Below are positions 49,485 to 59,300 of a stretch of 64,000 bases of DNA, one piece after another. Both the position numbers and the translations under genes were made by a program. The first letter of the stretch is position 1. Every line of letters starts with the position of its first letter. The notes beneath the pieces were generated by a model, which worked only from the letters and a program-made list of their open reading frames with translations, made no database searches and had not been told where the DNA came from. Source of the stretch: Streptomyces sp. NBC_01264 (GTDB lineage Bacteria; Actinomycetota; Actinomycetes; Streptomycetales; Streptomycetaceae); the NCBI RefSeq assembly GCF_026340675.1, contig NZ_JAPEOX010000001.1:4278001-4342000 (forward strand), in the 5' to 3' direction.

Positions 49485-49793
49485 CTACTGCTGTCGGCCA
49501 GGTCCCCGGACGTCGCCCGTCGCGGGGACCGCTTTGCGTACGGCGGCCCAGAGGGTGCGGCCGGTCAAGCTGCTGGCTAGGAGCCCGAATCGGTCGGCCT
49601 CCGCCACTACTTCCAGGACCTCCCGCCATGCGGAGGCGGGCAGTGCTTCCGGCACCTCCGCTTCGATCGACGTGTAGTCGGCGTGCGCCTCCACCCGCGT
49701 GGTCAGACCCAAGGTGGAGAGCCGGGCAGCGATGTCCTCGGCCCTTGCTACTTCCGAAGCGGGCACAGGGCCTCCGTTGCCGGATGAACACAT
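49485..49793 (-). CDS. Hypothetical protein divergent from the KorSA-like regulator
   Basis: 102 residues. EVARAEDIAARLSTLGLTTRVEAHADYTSIEAEVPEALPASAWREVLEVVAEADRFGLLAS suggests a small alpha/beta fold. Its promoter shares the 49-bp gap containing the two CTAG palindromes, so the regulator at 49843 likely controls this four-gene operon. Function unknown. Confidence 0.7.
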   Translation of the reverse strand: MCSSGNGGPVPASEVARAEDIAARLSTLGLTTRVEAHADYTSIEAEVPEALPASAWREVLEVVAEADRFGLLASSLTGRTLWAAVRKAVPATGDVRGPGRQQ

Positions 49794-49802
49794 TGAGTGA
49801 AG

Positions 49803-49833
49803 CTAGTTAACTAGATTAGAGCTAGTGGACTAG
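49803..49833. promoter_or_regulatory. Paired CTAG palindromes, candidate KorSA-like operators
   Basis: CTAGTTAACTAG (49803-49814, perfect palindrome) and CTAGTGGACTAG (49822-49833) are 19 bp apart centre to centre, both in the divergent promoter. The second ends 9 bp before the GntR ATG. Spacing near two helical turns fits cooperative binding of dimers. Confidence 0.75.
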
Positions 49834-49842
49834 ATTTTCTAC

Positions 49843-50598
49843 ATGCCTGAGCAGCCGCCTTATCTCCGTATCGCCGACGTACTGCGGCAGCGGATCGCGG
49901 AGCGTGTGTGGACCGTTGGCGATCGGCTTCCGTCGCGGGCGCAGATCGCCGGGGAGTGCGGGGTCGGCGAGAACGTGGTGCGCCGGGCGCAGGAGCTGCT
50001 GATCGCCCAGGGTGTGTTGGAAGGTCGCGCGGGGTCGGGTACGTACGTCGCCGAGGCCCGTGAGCGAGTGCGGGTCGTTCGGTCCTCAGCGCGCGAGCAG
50101 CCCGGGGAGTCCCCGTTCCGTGCGGACATGCAGGCCTTGGGGCGACAGGGGAACTGGGAGAGCCGGACGGAGGCGAAGGTGCCAGCGCCGGCCGAGATCG
50201 CCGCGCGACTTGGGATCGCTGCGGGCGAGCTGTGCGTCCGCACCGTCTACGAGTTCCTCGCCGACGGCAGGCCCGTTCAGCTGTCAACGAGCTGGGAACC
50301 CTACGAACTCACCGCCGGCACTCTCGTCGTACTCCCCGAGGGTGGGCCGCACGCAGGTGTTGGCGTTGTGAACCGTATGGTGGAGATCGGGATCACGGTC
50401 ACCCATGCCGTCGAACAACCTGAGCCGCGTCACGCGACCGCCGAGGAGGCATCGCTCCTAGGGATCCAGAAGGCCGCTCTCGTCACGCACATCCGGCGGA
50501 CGTACTACGGCGACCAAGGCCAGCCCGTGGAGACAGCTGACATCGTCATCCCCGCAGCGCTGTGCGAGATCGCCTATGAGATCCCCGTCGGTCGCTAG
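49843..50598 (+). CDS. GntR family regulator, KorSA-like
   Basis: 251 residues. Winged HTH YLRIADVLRQRIAERVWTVGDRLPSRAQIAGECGVGENVVRRAQELLIAQGVLEGRAGSGTYV, then a UTRA domain (FLADGRPVQLSTSWEPYELTAG to YYGDQGQPVETADIVIP). pSAM2 KorSA is a GntR protein that silences transfer and replication genes. The position at the distal end of an AICE with divergent palindromes supports a similar role. It should repress itself and the operon beginning at 49793. Confidence 0.85.
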   Translation: MPEQPPYLRIADVLRQRIAERVWTVGDRLPSRAQIAGECGVGENVVRRAQELLIAQGVLEGRAGSGTYVAEARERVRVVRSSAREQPGESPFRADMQALGRQGNWESRTEAKVPAPAEIAARLGIAAGELCVRTVYEFLADGRPVQLSTSWEPYELTAGTLVVLPEGGPHAGVGVVNRMVEIGITVTHAVEQPEPRHATAEEASLLGIQKAALVTHIRRTYYGDQGQPVETADIVIPAALCEIAYEIPVGR

Positions 50599-50712
50599 CG
50601 ACGTCTGATGGCGCCCTGATGATCTGACGGACGAAGGCAAGGCTGGTCTGGAGCCGCAGGGTAATCTCAGCGCCCCAGGTCACCCGCTGCGAAACGCGAG
50701 CCCGCTGTGTCC

Positions 50713-51006
50713 ATGCGTGAGAGCTTCAACAACTTCACCAGCCTCTTCAAACGCACATCGAAGACCGCTGAAGGCGCACCGTTCGCAGCGGAACGACCCT
50801 GCCAGTGCTCTCCTGGCTGGCCTGCGCTGGAGACCACGGCGAACGGCTACATGCTCCCCGCCGAGGCTTCCAGCCACTACAGCCTTCTCGCCAACCCCGA
50901 CTTGGGTCCGTTCGTCGCGCGCTGCACGAGCTGCCAGGCTCGATACCCCCACCCCTGGGTGATCCCGCCGGGTGCTCCCATGCCCTTCGACTGGGCCCGA
51001 GACTGA
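50713..51006 (+). CDS. Small protein with CxC/CxxC motif, unknown function
   Basis: 97 residues from ATG 50713; GTG 50707 adds two. Features: RPCQCSPGW and ARCTSCQARYPHPWVIPPGA, four cysteines suitable for zinc. GC3 bias supports coding. It is the last gene before att copy 4, a cargo position, without clear family. Confidence 0.6.
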   Translation: MRESFNNFTSLFKRTSKTAEGAPFAAERPCQCSPGWPALETTANGYMLPAEASSHYSLLANPDLGPFVARCTSCQARYPHPWVIPPGAPMPFDWARD

Positions 51007-51157
51007 GCGGGAAGACCTCCGTCGAGAGCTACCGATCAGACGGTTGTTTCCGACATCCACGACTGACATCAACGATGCGGGACGGTGGCGCACACAAGCA
51101 GCCCGGTTCGGCAATCGCAGCGGTGGGAACGGCAGACGTCATCTGCTGTCGATCGAA

Positions 51158-51202
51158 CTCCTAAAGCGGGTGTCGCAGGTTCGAATCCTGCCGAGGGCAC
51201 AA
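51158..51202 (+). repeat. Attachment-site copy 4 (attR, right border of the whole array)
   Basis: 45 bp identical to the tRNA-located core. The sequence after it (CACAAGTGTGG and a terminator hairpin) is probably the original chromosomal DNA downstream of tRNA-Arg. Confidence 0.9.
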
Positions 51203-51207
51203 GTGTG

Positions 51208-51239
51208 GAGGCCCCCAGCCGATCTTGGCTGGGGGCCTC
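51208..51239. terminator. Terminator downstream of the ancestral tRNA-Arg
   Basis: GAGGCCCCCAGCC and GGCTGGGGGCCTC form a 13-bp stem. Being chromosomal, it probably terminated the tRNA transcript before the elements separated it by 40.8 kb; it can also serve the gene at 51266. Confidence 0.8.
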
Positions 51240-51265
51240 TGGCGTCTACGGGTGGCGTCGGCGGG

Positions 51266-51679
51266 TCACAGTTGGTGGATCAGGCGGTGCAGGTTCGTGC
51301 TGGGGGCGTGCGGGGTGTTCGGGAGGTAGACGACCTCGACCCCCAGGGCGGTGAAGTCGCTTTCCCAGCGCTCGCCGCGGGGGGTGCCGCGCCACTCCTC
51401 GCCCTTGAAGAGGCGGTGGAAGCCGATCCGCTGCCAGGCGTCCAGGTTCTCCGGGGTGGGTTCGACGACGGCCTCGTCGACGCAGCTCATGGAGCTGACG
51501 ACCTCGATGCGCTCGTGGAGGGGGATGGCCGGCGGGAATCCCTTGTGGCAGGAGGCCTCGTCGGTCAGTACTCCGGCCACCAGGTAGTCGCACTGGGCGC
51601 GGGCCCGCTTGAGCAGGCGCAGGTGGCCGACGTGGAAGAGGTCGAAGACTCCTGACACGTAACCGATGATCTGCGACAC
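51266..51679 (-). CDS. Nucleotidyltransferase (glycerol-3-phosphate cytidylyltransferase-like)
   Basis: 137 residues. The signature GVFDLFHVGHLRLLKRARAQCDYLVAGV carries HxGH (H-V-G-H near 17-20). RIEVVSSMSCVDEAVVEP follows, and the ISTTxR-like end is missing. This is the TagD/RfaE-type cytidylyltransferase superfamily, which makes CDP- or ADP-linked head groups. No wall-teichoic gene is adjacent. The first chromosomal gene to the right of the island. Confidence 0.82.
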   Translation of the reverse strand: MSQIIGYVSGVFDLFHVGHLRLLKRARAQCDYLVAGVLTDEASCHKGFPPAIPLHERIEVVSSMSCVDEAVVEPTPENLDAWQRIGFHRLFKGEEWRGTPRGERWESDFTALGVEVVYLPNTPHAPSTNLHRLIHQL

Positions 51680-51943
51680 GGGGGTCCTCCCGGACAGGGG
51701 TGCGGGGCTGGGGTCGGGTGATCAAGGTTGCCGCAGGTGAACGGGGCGGACCAGGGGGCACGGGTGTCCTGGACCCGACATGTCCTCCACAGGACAGGTG
51801 GTCGGATCGGCCAGAAATCTCTGTGGGATACCGTGCCGCCCGCCCTTCGGCGGGGCCGCCGGTCAAGCTAGCCTGGCGCACGTACACAGGGCCTGTGAGC
51901 TGCATCGATACGCCCTGCAGGGTCTTCCAAGGGGTGGGCGTCA

Positions 51944-52996
51944 ATGGTCGGTCGGCTAGAGCTCGATGACGTGACCGCATCGGTCTACCGGCGCAAACTG
52001 GCCCATCCTCACGACGGGGTCCCGGAGCTGGCCGAGCACCTCGGGCTGACCCCGGACGACGTACGCCGCTCGCTGGCCCGGCTCAGCGAGATGGCGCTGC
52101 TGCGCGGCGGCGGGGGCGATCCCGGACAGGGCCGCGCCATCGGTCCGGAGCTGGCCCTCCAGCTCCTCCAGGCCCGCCAGCAGGCCGAACTCGCCGCCCA
52201 GCAGCAGCGCATGGAGGCCACGCGGGCGGCCGTCGTCGGGCTGATGGCCGAGATCGCCGACTCCTCGTCGCAGGAGGCCTCGAAGTCCGGGATCCGGTAC
52301 CTCGAAGGCATCGACGCGATCCGCGACCAGATCGAGCTGCTGTCCGCGGGAGCCCGCTCCGAGGTGCTGTCCTTCGCCCCCGACTCCCAGATGTCGCAGG
52401 CGAGCATCGAGGCGGCCCGGCCGCTGAACCAGCGCAACGTCGAGCAGGGCATCGAGATGCGGACCATCTACCTCGACAGCATCCGCCACGACCACCACGC
52501 CCGGGAGTACACGACGTGGCTGGAGGGCATCGGGGTCCACGTCCGCACCAGCCCGGTCCTGCCCAACCGGCTCACCATCGTGGACCGGCGCAGCGCCCTG
52601 GTGGCCGTCGACGCGACCAACACCGGGGCCGGGGCGGCGCTGGTCACCAGCCCGGGCCTCATCTCCCTGCTGGTCACGCTCTTCGAGCACATCTGGGAGG
52701 CCTCGGCCCCGCTCGGTCCGACGGCCGCGCCCGGCGAGCCGGAGCTCCTCACGCGGCAGCAGGCCGCGGTGCTCCAGCTCATGGCCGAGGGCCGGACGGA
52801 CGAGGCCATCGCCCACGGCCTGGGCGTCTCCACGCGCACCGTGGGCCGGGTGATCACCGGGCTGCTCGCCCACCTGGGCGTCCGCAGCCGGTTCCAGGCC
52901 GGAATGCGCGCGGTCCAGTACGGATATCTGTCGCACTCACACCCGCACTCGCACCCGCATGCCTCGCGCGCCGATCAGGCCACGAGGTCGGCGTAG
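51944..52996 (+). CDS. LuxR-type regulator with TrmB-like sensor
   Basis: 350 residues. N-terminal winged helix (LELDDVTASVYRRKLAHPHDGVPELAEHLGLTPDDVRRSLARLSEMALL), a glutamine-rich coiled coil, then a PLD-like/TrmB sensor domain (RDQIELLSAGARSEVLSFAPD to GAALVTSPGLISLLVTLFEHIWEAS). The C-terminal LuxR HTH is LTRQQAAVLQLMAEGRTDEAIAHGLGVSTRTVGRVITGLLAHLGVRSRFQAG, and a His-rich tail ends it. Streptomycetes have many such orphan regulators next to secondary metabolism genes. It ends 22 bp inside the convergent sortase gene. Confidence 0.85.
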   Translation: MVGRLELDDVTASVYRRKLAHPHDGVPELAEHLGLTPDDVRRSLARLSEMALLRGGGGDPGQGRAIGPELALQLLQARQQAELAAQQQRMEATRAAVVGLMAEIADSSSQEASKSGIRYLEGIDAIRDQIELLSAGARSEVLSFAPDSQMSQASIEAARPLNQRNVEQGIEMRTIYLDSIRHDHHAREYTTWLEGIGVHVRTSPVLPNRLTIVDRRSALVAVDATNTGAGAALVTSPGLISLLVTLFEHIWEASAPLGPTAAPGEPELLTRQQAAVLQLMAEGRTDEAIAHGLGVSTRTVGRVITGLLAHLGVRSRFQAGMRAVQYGYLSHSHPHSHPHASRADQATRSA

Positions 52997-53607
52997 AGGA
53001 TCACGTTGTTGGTGCGGTGGCCGTTCCTGATCTCGCCGCCGCAGGTCAGCAGGCGCAGCTCGGGGCGGTTGGTGTCCCCGTAGACCTTGTCGGTCGGGAA
53101 GTCCTTCTTGGCCACGTCCTCGATCTCGCGGATCTTGAACCTGGCCGTCCTGCCGTCCTCGCGCGGCACCTCGATCAGGTCACCGAGCTTGATCTTCTTG
53201 ACGTTCTTCATCACCGCGGGCCCGTACTTCGTGTCGAAGTGCGCGACGAGGACGGACACCCCCTTCTCGCCCGGAGTCACTCCCTGGGTCCACCAGCCGG
53301 GGTTGTCCGCGTCGGTGTCCGCGTTCGGCACGCCGAGCTCGCCCGTCGCCGGGTCCACCGCGAGGTCGACCATCTTCTTCGCGTCCACCCCGGCCGCGTC
53401 GATCTTCATCCCGGTCGGCTTCGAGCGCGGCAGGGCGGCGGCGGCCGGGTGCCCGCCCTCGGGAGCGGGAGCCGCCGTGCTGCCCACCTCGGGATCCGCC
53501 GGCAGCCCGGTGCCGGTGCCGGAGCCGGAGCCGCACGCGGTGAGGGTCCCGCACGCGGTGAGCGCGACGATCGCGGCGACGGCGGCGGTACGGAAGGTGG
53601 CGCGCAT
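52975..53607 (-). CDS. Class F sortase, lipoprotein-type export signal
   Basis: 210 residues. The signal peptide ends in LTACG near 21-26, a lipobox-type site. The sortase core has VLVAHFDTKYGPAV (His123), LLTCGG (Cys189) and GHRTNNVILYA (Arg198), the catalytic trio. In class F the first motif is usually G-H-V/I-D, here A-H-F-D. Substrates of this class are poorly known. It would act on the outer face of the membrane. The stop overlaps the LuxR gene end by 22 bp. Confidence 0.87.
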   Translation of the reverse strand: MRATFRTAAVAAIVALTACGTLTACGSGSGTGTGLPADPEVGSTAAPAPEGGHPAAAALPRSKPTGMKIDAAGVDAKKMVDLAVDPATGELGVPNADTDADNPGWWTQGVTPGEKGVSVLVAHFDTKYGPAVMKNVKKIKLGDLIEVPREDGRTARFKIREIEDVAKKDFPTDKVYGDTNRPELRLLTCGGEIRNGHRTNNVILYADLVA

Positions 53608-53739
53608 CAGTGTTTCCCTCGGGTCGGCGTCACCTGCGGTGGCGACGACACGACGTTACGAGGGTCATGTCCGGATCGTCCGTCGGGAACGTAACAGCCG
53701 CCCGGACGCCACCCCGCGAAGCCGTTAAGGACGGACGAG

Positions 53740-53767
53740 GGCCCCTCCGGCCGAAGCCGGAGGGGCC
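53740..53767. terminator. Hairpin between sortase and small-protein genes
   Basis: GGCCCCTCCGGC and GCCGGAGGGGCC form a perfect 12-bp stem with a 4-nt loop. Confidence 0.75.
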
Positions 53768-53827
53768 ACATCACGACATCACGACGTCACGGAAGCGAGG
53801 CGGGCTCGGCGGCCCTCGGCCCCGTCC

Positions 53828-54037
53828 TCAGCTGAGGCCCCTGCTGCGCTCGCCGATGCGGTCGCCCTGCGGGGTCCCGGCCCGCTTGAGTTCCGCCTTC
53901 GTGTGCGCTCCGCCCTTGACCTTGCTCCGGATCGGACCGGAGAACCCGTGCGCGTGCTCCACGGCACCGGGCAGGTGGGTCGCCTCCGCGGCCTTCGCGA
54001 CAGCCGCCTGGAAGTCCTGCTTCTGCTCTTTGCTCAT
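53828..54037 (-). CDS. Small basic conserved protein, unknown function
   Basis: 69 residues from ATG 54037 (AGGGAG upstream, spacing 10). Lys/His-rich (KEQKQDFQAAVAKAAEATHLPGAVEHAHGFSGPIRSKVKGGAHTKAELKRAGTPQGDRIGER); soluble, no signal. Seen as a small stand-alone gene in many streptomycetes, from memory. Possibly nucleic-acid associated. Confidence 0.6.
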   Translation of the reverse strand: MSKEQKQDFQAAVAKAAEATHLPGAVEHAHGFSGPIRSKVKGGAHTKAELKRAGTPQGDRIGERSRGLS

Positions 54038-54170
54038 CCCGTCGTCACTCCCTAAAAAGACTCGGGGCACCCAATCGGACTACTGGGATCGTATGCATAT
54101 AAAGGGCCCAACGCACCCGGACCGGACGTAACAAACCGTCGATCAAGGACGGTCGATCAGGGGCCGTCGA

Positions 54171-56189
54171 TCAAGGACGCGGCGAACCCGGCCGCTCCGG
54201 CGGCCCGAGCACCTCGTAGACCAGTTCCTCCGGACACGGCGTGCCCCGCGGGATCTGGTACTTTGCCGCGATCCGGTACTCCCCCGGCGCCGGGGCGAGC
54301 AGTTCCGTCCACTCGTCGCCGATGCCGTCCGAGGGCGCCTTGAACAGGCACCCCGCCGTGTTCGCGTAGACCTTGGGCTCGGCGACCGTGCCCTTCGGCG
54401 TCGCCTTCCCGGCGGCCTTCGAGGCCTCCGTCTCCTGCGGCGGCTCCACCGGCTTGCCCGCGCCGTCCACCAGCCCCAGCCACGGGGAGTGCGGAATCCG
54501 CACGAGCACCCGGCCGGCCTGCTTGACGTCGATGACCAGCTGGTCGGCGCTGGCCCGCACCACCGTCGCCTGACCGGCGACCAGGTTCGTCGGGTCCGTG
54601 ACCTTGAAGAGCTGCCAGTTCGCGTCGCCCCAGATCTGCTGGAGGTACGGGAGCCCCTCGCGCACGAGCTTCGCCTCGTCCCGCCCGCCCTCATCGGGTT
54701 TGTCGGCGGGCAGCACCACATAGTGCACGGCCCAGCGGTCCAGCCACTCGCGGTAGCTGTAGGAGGTCAGGGTGTCGTCGTAGAAGACCGGGTTGCGTTC
54801 CAGGTCGGCCTGCCGGTTCCAGCCGCGCGCGAGGTTCACGTACGCGGGGAAGGCGGAGGACTCCCGATGGCTGCTGGCCGGGACCACCTCGACGCGGCCC
54901 CGGTCGGCGCCCGCCCTCTGGAGCTGGTCCACCAGCGGGGCCAGCTCGCGGCTCCACGAGGCCAGCGGGGTGGTGCGGACGATGTCGGTGACGCTGTTGA
55001 CGGTGATCCAGGCGGTCACTCCGGTCAGCGCGAGGAGCAGCCCGTACCAGCGCCGCGTGCGCGGGGCCTCGTACGGGAGGGCCGCCAGCAGCACCACCCC
55101 GCCGAACAGCATGGCCAGCCGGGTCACGTTCGAACCGACCTGGGAGTCGATCGCCCAGGTCAGCGCCACCCCGAGGGCGTAGATCGCGGAGGCGGTCCGG
55201 ACCGACTTCCAGCCCTTCGGTACGAGGAACAGCGCGGCCAGCGCGCACGCGAACGGCAGCGCCGCCGAGATCAGCTTCATCGGCTGCGTCCCCGAGAAGG
55301 GGAACAGCCAGGAGGACAGCCCGACCACCGCCACCGGGGCCAGGCCGAGGGCGTACGCGCCCGGGCGCCGGCCGTTCAGGAACAGCGCGGCCGCGATCAC
55401 GCCGAGGAACAGTCCGGCGACCGGGCTGGAAGCGGTGGCGATCGCCGCGAGCGGAGCGGCCACGGCGGCCTTCGCCCAGCGCCGCTCGGCCCATTTGCGG
55501 GGCCAGCAGAAGACGGCGGCGACGGCGCCGAGCGCGAACATCGCGCCGAGCCCGAAGGTGACGCGGCCCGACACGGCGTTGCACAGCAGCCCGTACACCC
55601 CCGCCAGGGCGGGCCACAGCGGCTCGCGGACGGCGCCCCGGCAGCGGGTCAGGATCATCGCGAGCAGCCCGGCCGAGACCGTACCGGCGATCATCATCGT
55701 GGTGCGGACGCCGAGCACGTGCATCACGTACGGCGAGACCACGCTGTACGAGACCGGGTGCATGCCGCCGTACCAGGCGAGGTTGTACGCCGAGTCGGGA
55801 TGGCGGCCCACGAACTCCGCCCAGGCGTCCTGCGCGGCGAGGTCGCCGCCGCTGTTGGCGACGGCGAAGAACCAGATCAGGTGCAGCAGCCCGGCCAGCG
55901 CGGTGGCCACGGCCACGGGGTGCCGGCGGGCCCAGTCGAGGGCACGGAGCACCGACCCGGCGGCGCCGGCCTGCGGGCTCGGGGCCTGGGAGGCCTCAGG
56001 GGCCTCAGGGGCCTCAGGGGCCTCGACAGGGTCGGGAGCCTCGACGGGTTCGGGGGCCTCCGGGGCTCCGCCCCGGCCGTGGACCCGGGTCTCGGCCCGC
56101 GCCTGGTCCTGACCCGGGGTCCGGCCTTGGTTCCGGCCCTGGTCCTGGCCCTGGTCCTGGCCCTGGTCCTGCCGCTCAGCGGTGGTCAC
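54171..56189 (-). CDS. Large polytopic membrane protein (possible GT-C-like), repetitive N-terminus
   Basis: 672 residues. The N-terminal ~75 are low-complexity (repeated QDQG and EAPE units). About ten membrane helices occupy 90-430, with loop NLAWYGGMHPVSYSVVSPYVMHVLG after the first helix. A soluble extracytoplasmic domain covers 440-672 (LTSYSYREWLDRWAVHYVVLPADKPDEGG, LVYEVLGPPERPG). The layout resembles GT-C-fold glycosyltransferases or related wall-polymer proteins, but I see no decisive acidic motif. It neighbours the carboxypeptidase gene, 137 bp away, suggesting an envelope role. Confidence 0.65.
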   Translation of the reverse strand: MTTAERQDQGQDQGQDQGRNQGRTPGQDQARAETRVHGRGGAPEAPEPVEAPDPVEAPEAPEAPEASQAPSPQAGAAGSVLRALDWARRHPVAVATALAGLLHLIWFFAVANSGGDLAAQDAWAEFVGRHPDSAYNLAWYGGMHPVSYSVVSPYVMHVLGVRTTMMIAGTVSAGLLAMILTRCRGAVREPLWPALAGVYGLLCNAVSGRVTFGLGAMFALGAVAAVFCWPRKWAERRWAKAAVAAPLAAIATASSPVAGLFLGVIAAALFLNGRRPGAYALGLAPVAVVGLSSWLFPFSGTQPMKLISAALPFACALAALFLVPKGWKSVRTASAIYALGVALTWAIDSQVGSNVTRLAMLFGGVVLLAALPYEAPRTRRWYGLLLALTGVTAWITVNSVTDIVRTTPLASWSRELAPLVDQLQRAGADRGRVEVVPASSHRESSAFPAYVNLARGWNRQADLERNPVFYDDTLTSYSYREWLDRWAVHYVVLPADKPDEGGRDEAKLVREGLPYLQQIWGDANWQLFKVTDPTNLVAGQATVVRASADQLVIDVKQAGRVLVRIPHSPWLGLVDGAGKPVEPPQETEASKAAGKATPKGTVAEPKVYANTAGCLFKAPSDGIGDEWTELLAPAPGEYRIAAKYQIPRGTPCPEELVYEVLGPPERPGSPRP

Positions 56190-56326
56190 GCCGACGTACT
56201 CCCCACTCCGGTCCCTCGGGTGCGTCCCTCGGTTCGTAGACGCGGTCCGCCGCCCCGGGGTTGCCCCCGGGGCGGGCGTCGGACCTGCTCCGCGCTCGTG
56301 CGCGGCGGCGGCCGACGGCCGACGGC

Positions 56327-59300
56327 TCAGCCGACGCGCGTCAGCTTCTTGCCGACGCCGGGCGCGGTGAGGTCACCCTGCAACGCCACCGGCACCTTCA
56401 CCTGGCTGGCACCCTCGCCGACGGTCAGCATGCCGATCTCCGAGCCCGCCTTGGCGGTCTGCGGAAGCTGGGTGGACCCGTCAGCCAGCTTGATGGCGAT
56501 CGTGAGGGTCGGCCAGCCGACCGCCTGCACGTCGGCGGTGGCCACGACCGGGACCTGGGTGCCGAGGCCGTCGTCCACGTAGCCGACGACATCGCCCTTC
56601 TTCACGACGGGCTCGGCCGTGAGCATCTTCTGCGTGGCGATCATGATGTTCTTGCTCGCCGCGATCGCGGTGCCGAGGATCGGCACGCCGTGCTGACCGA
56701 GGACCGCTCCGACGATCAGCTGGTTGGTCTTGCCGACCTTCTTCTCGGCGGCGAAGAGCAGGTTGCCACCGGCCTTGGTGGTGGAGCCGGTCTTGATGCC
56801 GAGCGAGCCGTTGAAGGGCACCAGGTCGTTGTAGTTCCGCCACTCCTTGCCCGTGGGGTCGATCCACTTCGGCTTCTTGGTGATCGCGATCAGCTCCGGC
56901 ATCTCGACGATCTTGAGGCCGAGCTTGACCTGGTCCTCGGCGGTGCTGACCGTGGTCGCGTCCAGACCCGAGGGGTCCGTGTACGTGGTGTTGGTCATGC
57001 CGAGTTCCCGGGCGGTGTCGTTCATCTTCTTGACGAACGCCTCCTGCCCGCCGTCCCAGCGCGCGAGCAGGCGCGCGACGTTGTTGGCGGACGGGATCAT
57101 GATCGCGTTGAGGGCGTCCTCCTGGGAGATCTGGCCGCCCTCCTTCAGGTTGTTGACCGTGGACTCGCCCTCGGTCTCCTTCTTGCCGTCGTCGACCGCC
57201 GTCTTGTCGACGGGGATCATCTGGCCCTTCTCCCCCTTCTTCATGGGGAAGTCCTTGAGGATGACGTAGGCGGTCATGGCCTTGGCCACGCTGCCGATCG
57301 CCACGGGCTTCTGCTCGCCGAAGCTGCCGACGGTGCCGAGGCCGGCCGCGGCCATGTAGGCCTGGCCCTCCTTCGGCCAGGGCAGGGTCGGGTCCGCGCC
57401 CTTGAAGGTGTACGAGGCGTTCGCGGTCATCTTCAGCGTCGGAGCCGGCAGCGGGCGCACCAGCTGGACGACGGCGAGGACCACCGCGAGGAGCACCAGG
57501 ATAGGCGCGTAGATCTTGAACCGCCGCAGGGCGGTCCGGGCCGCGCTCGGCGGCGGGGGCGGGTTGTTGGTGAGGTCCGCCAGCATGTCGAGCGGCGGCT
57601 TGGGCGGCAGCGGCTGCTGCGTGGTCCGCTCCGGGGACTCCTGCGTCACCGGGGTCCGCACGCCGGCGGGGACCGGGGTCCGCGCGGGGGCCTGACCCGG
57701 AGCGGGGGCCTGACCCGGAGCGGGGGCCGCGGGGGTCTTGGGGGGCGCGCCCGCGGTGGGCCGCGCGGGAGCGTCGTCGCCGCGCAGCGGTACGAAGGTG
57801 CTCTCCCGCTCTCCGGCGCCGGTACGCGGGGGCGCCGGCTGAGCCGCGCCACCCTGCCCGACGGTGCCGCGCCCGGCGGGGCGGGCGGTGTCGGGGTGGG
57901 CGGTGCCCTGCCCTGCGGGGCCGGGGGTGGCGGTACCGGGCTTGATGGCCCGGAACACGGCGGTCCGCTCGCTGTCGGTCGGCTCACCGTCGGCCGGAGC
58001 GGCCGGAGCCGGGGGCTTGACCGCCCGGAACACAGCCGTCCGCTCACTGTCCTCCGCCGACCCGCCCGGGGCGGATCCGGGCTTGACCGCCCGGAACACG
58101 GCAGTCCGCTCACTGTCGGTCGACTCACCGGAGCCACGACCGCCGGGGGTGCGGGGGGCACCGGGGGTGCCCGTACCGGTCCGGCCGCCCGGAGCCGCCG
58201 GGGTGCCGGGGGTGCCGGGCGCGCCCGTAGCGGTCCGGTCGCCCGGAGCCGCCGAGGCACCGGGGGTGCCGGACCCGGTCCGGCCAGCCGGGGTCGCAGG
58301 GGCGCCCGAGGCCGGCTGCTTGCCCGGCGCAGCCGGAGAACCCGAGGCACCCGAAGGACCCCGAGTACCGGAAGGAGCCGGTGCGGCCGGAGCGCTCGAA
58401 GACGCCTGGCTGCCGGCGGAAGCCGAACTACGGGCGGCGGTGTCGTTGCCCGGCGCAGCCGGAGAACCCGAGCCCCCGGTTCCGGAAGAAGCCGCGTTGC
58501 CGGCGGACGCCTGGTCGCCCGACGTGGTCGGAGAGCCCGGGGCGCCGGAGCCGGCCTGACGGCCCGAAGCCGCCGCAGACTCCGGGGCACCCGAAGGGGC
58601 CCGCGTGCCCGACGAGGCCGGGGTGCCCGAGGAATCCTGGGCGCCGGGGCCCGACGTGGTCGGGGAGCCCGGGGTGCCCGAAGGGGCCCGGGTGCCGGAC
58701 GTGCCCGACGAGGCCGGGGTGCCCGAGGAAACCTGGGCGCCGGGGCCCGACGTGGTCGGGGAGCCCGGGGTGCCCGACCGGGTGCCGGGCGAGGTGGGGG
58801 TGCCCGGGGGTGGGGGGGGCGGCATGCGGAAGACGGCCGTGCGCTCGCTGTCCGCGGGGGCGTTCGGCGCTGCGGAATCCGCGGAGGCCGGGGGCGTGAC
58901 CGTGCGGAACACCGCGGTGCGCTCGCTCTCGACCGACCCGGCGGCGGGCGCGGGCCCGTCCGAGGCGCCAGCACCGGAACCGGAAACCGAAGTGGAAGCG
59001 GAACCCGAGGCGGAGTCTGCGGGCAGATCCGTGCCGGCAGGAGGCGTCTCCGTACGGGACGGGATCGTACGGTCAGCGGCGGGCTCAGCCGAAGCGGAAC
59101 CCGCGGAGCGACCGGCATCCGCCGAAGGCGCCACCGTACGGAACGAGGCCGTACGGTCGCCTCCGCCCGAGCCGGCGGCAGCCGTGGGCTCGCCGGAAGC
59201 GGAGGCCGGGGGCGTCACGGCGCGGGAGGCAGTCCTGTGGTCGCCGCCCGCCGGCCCGCCCGAGGATTCGGTACCGGAAGTGGCCGCGGGCGCAGCAGTC

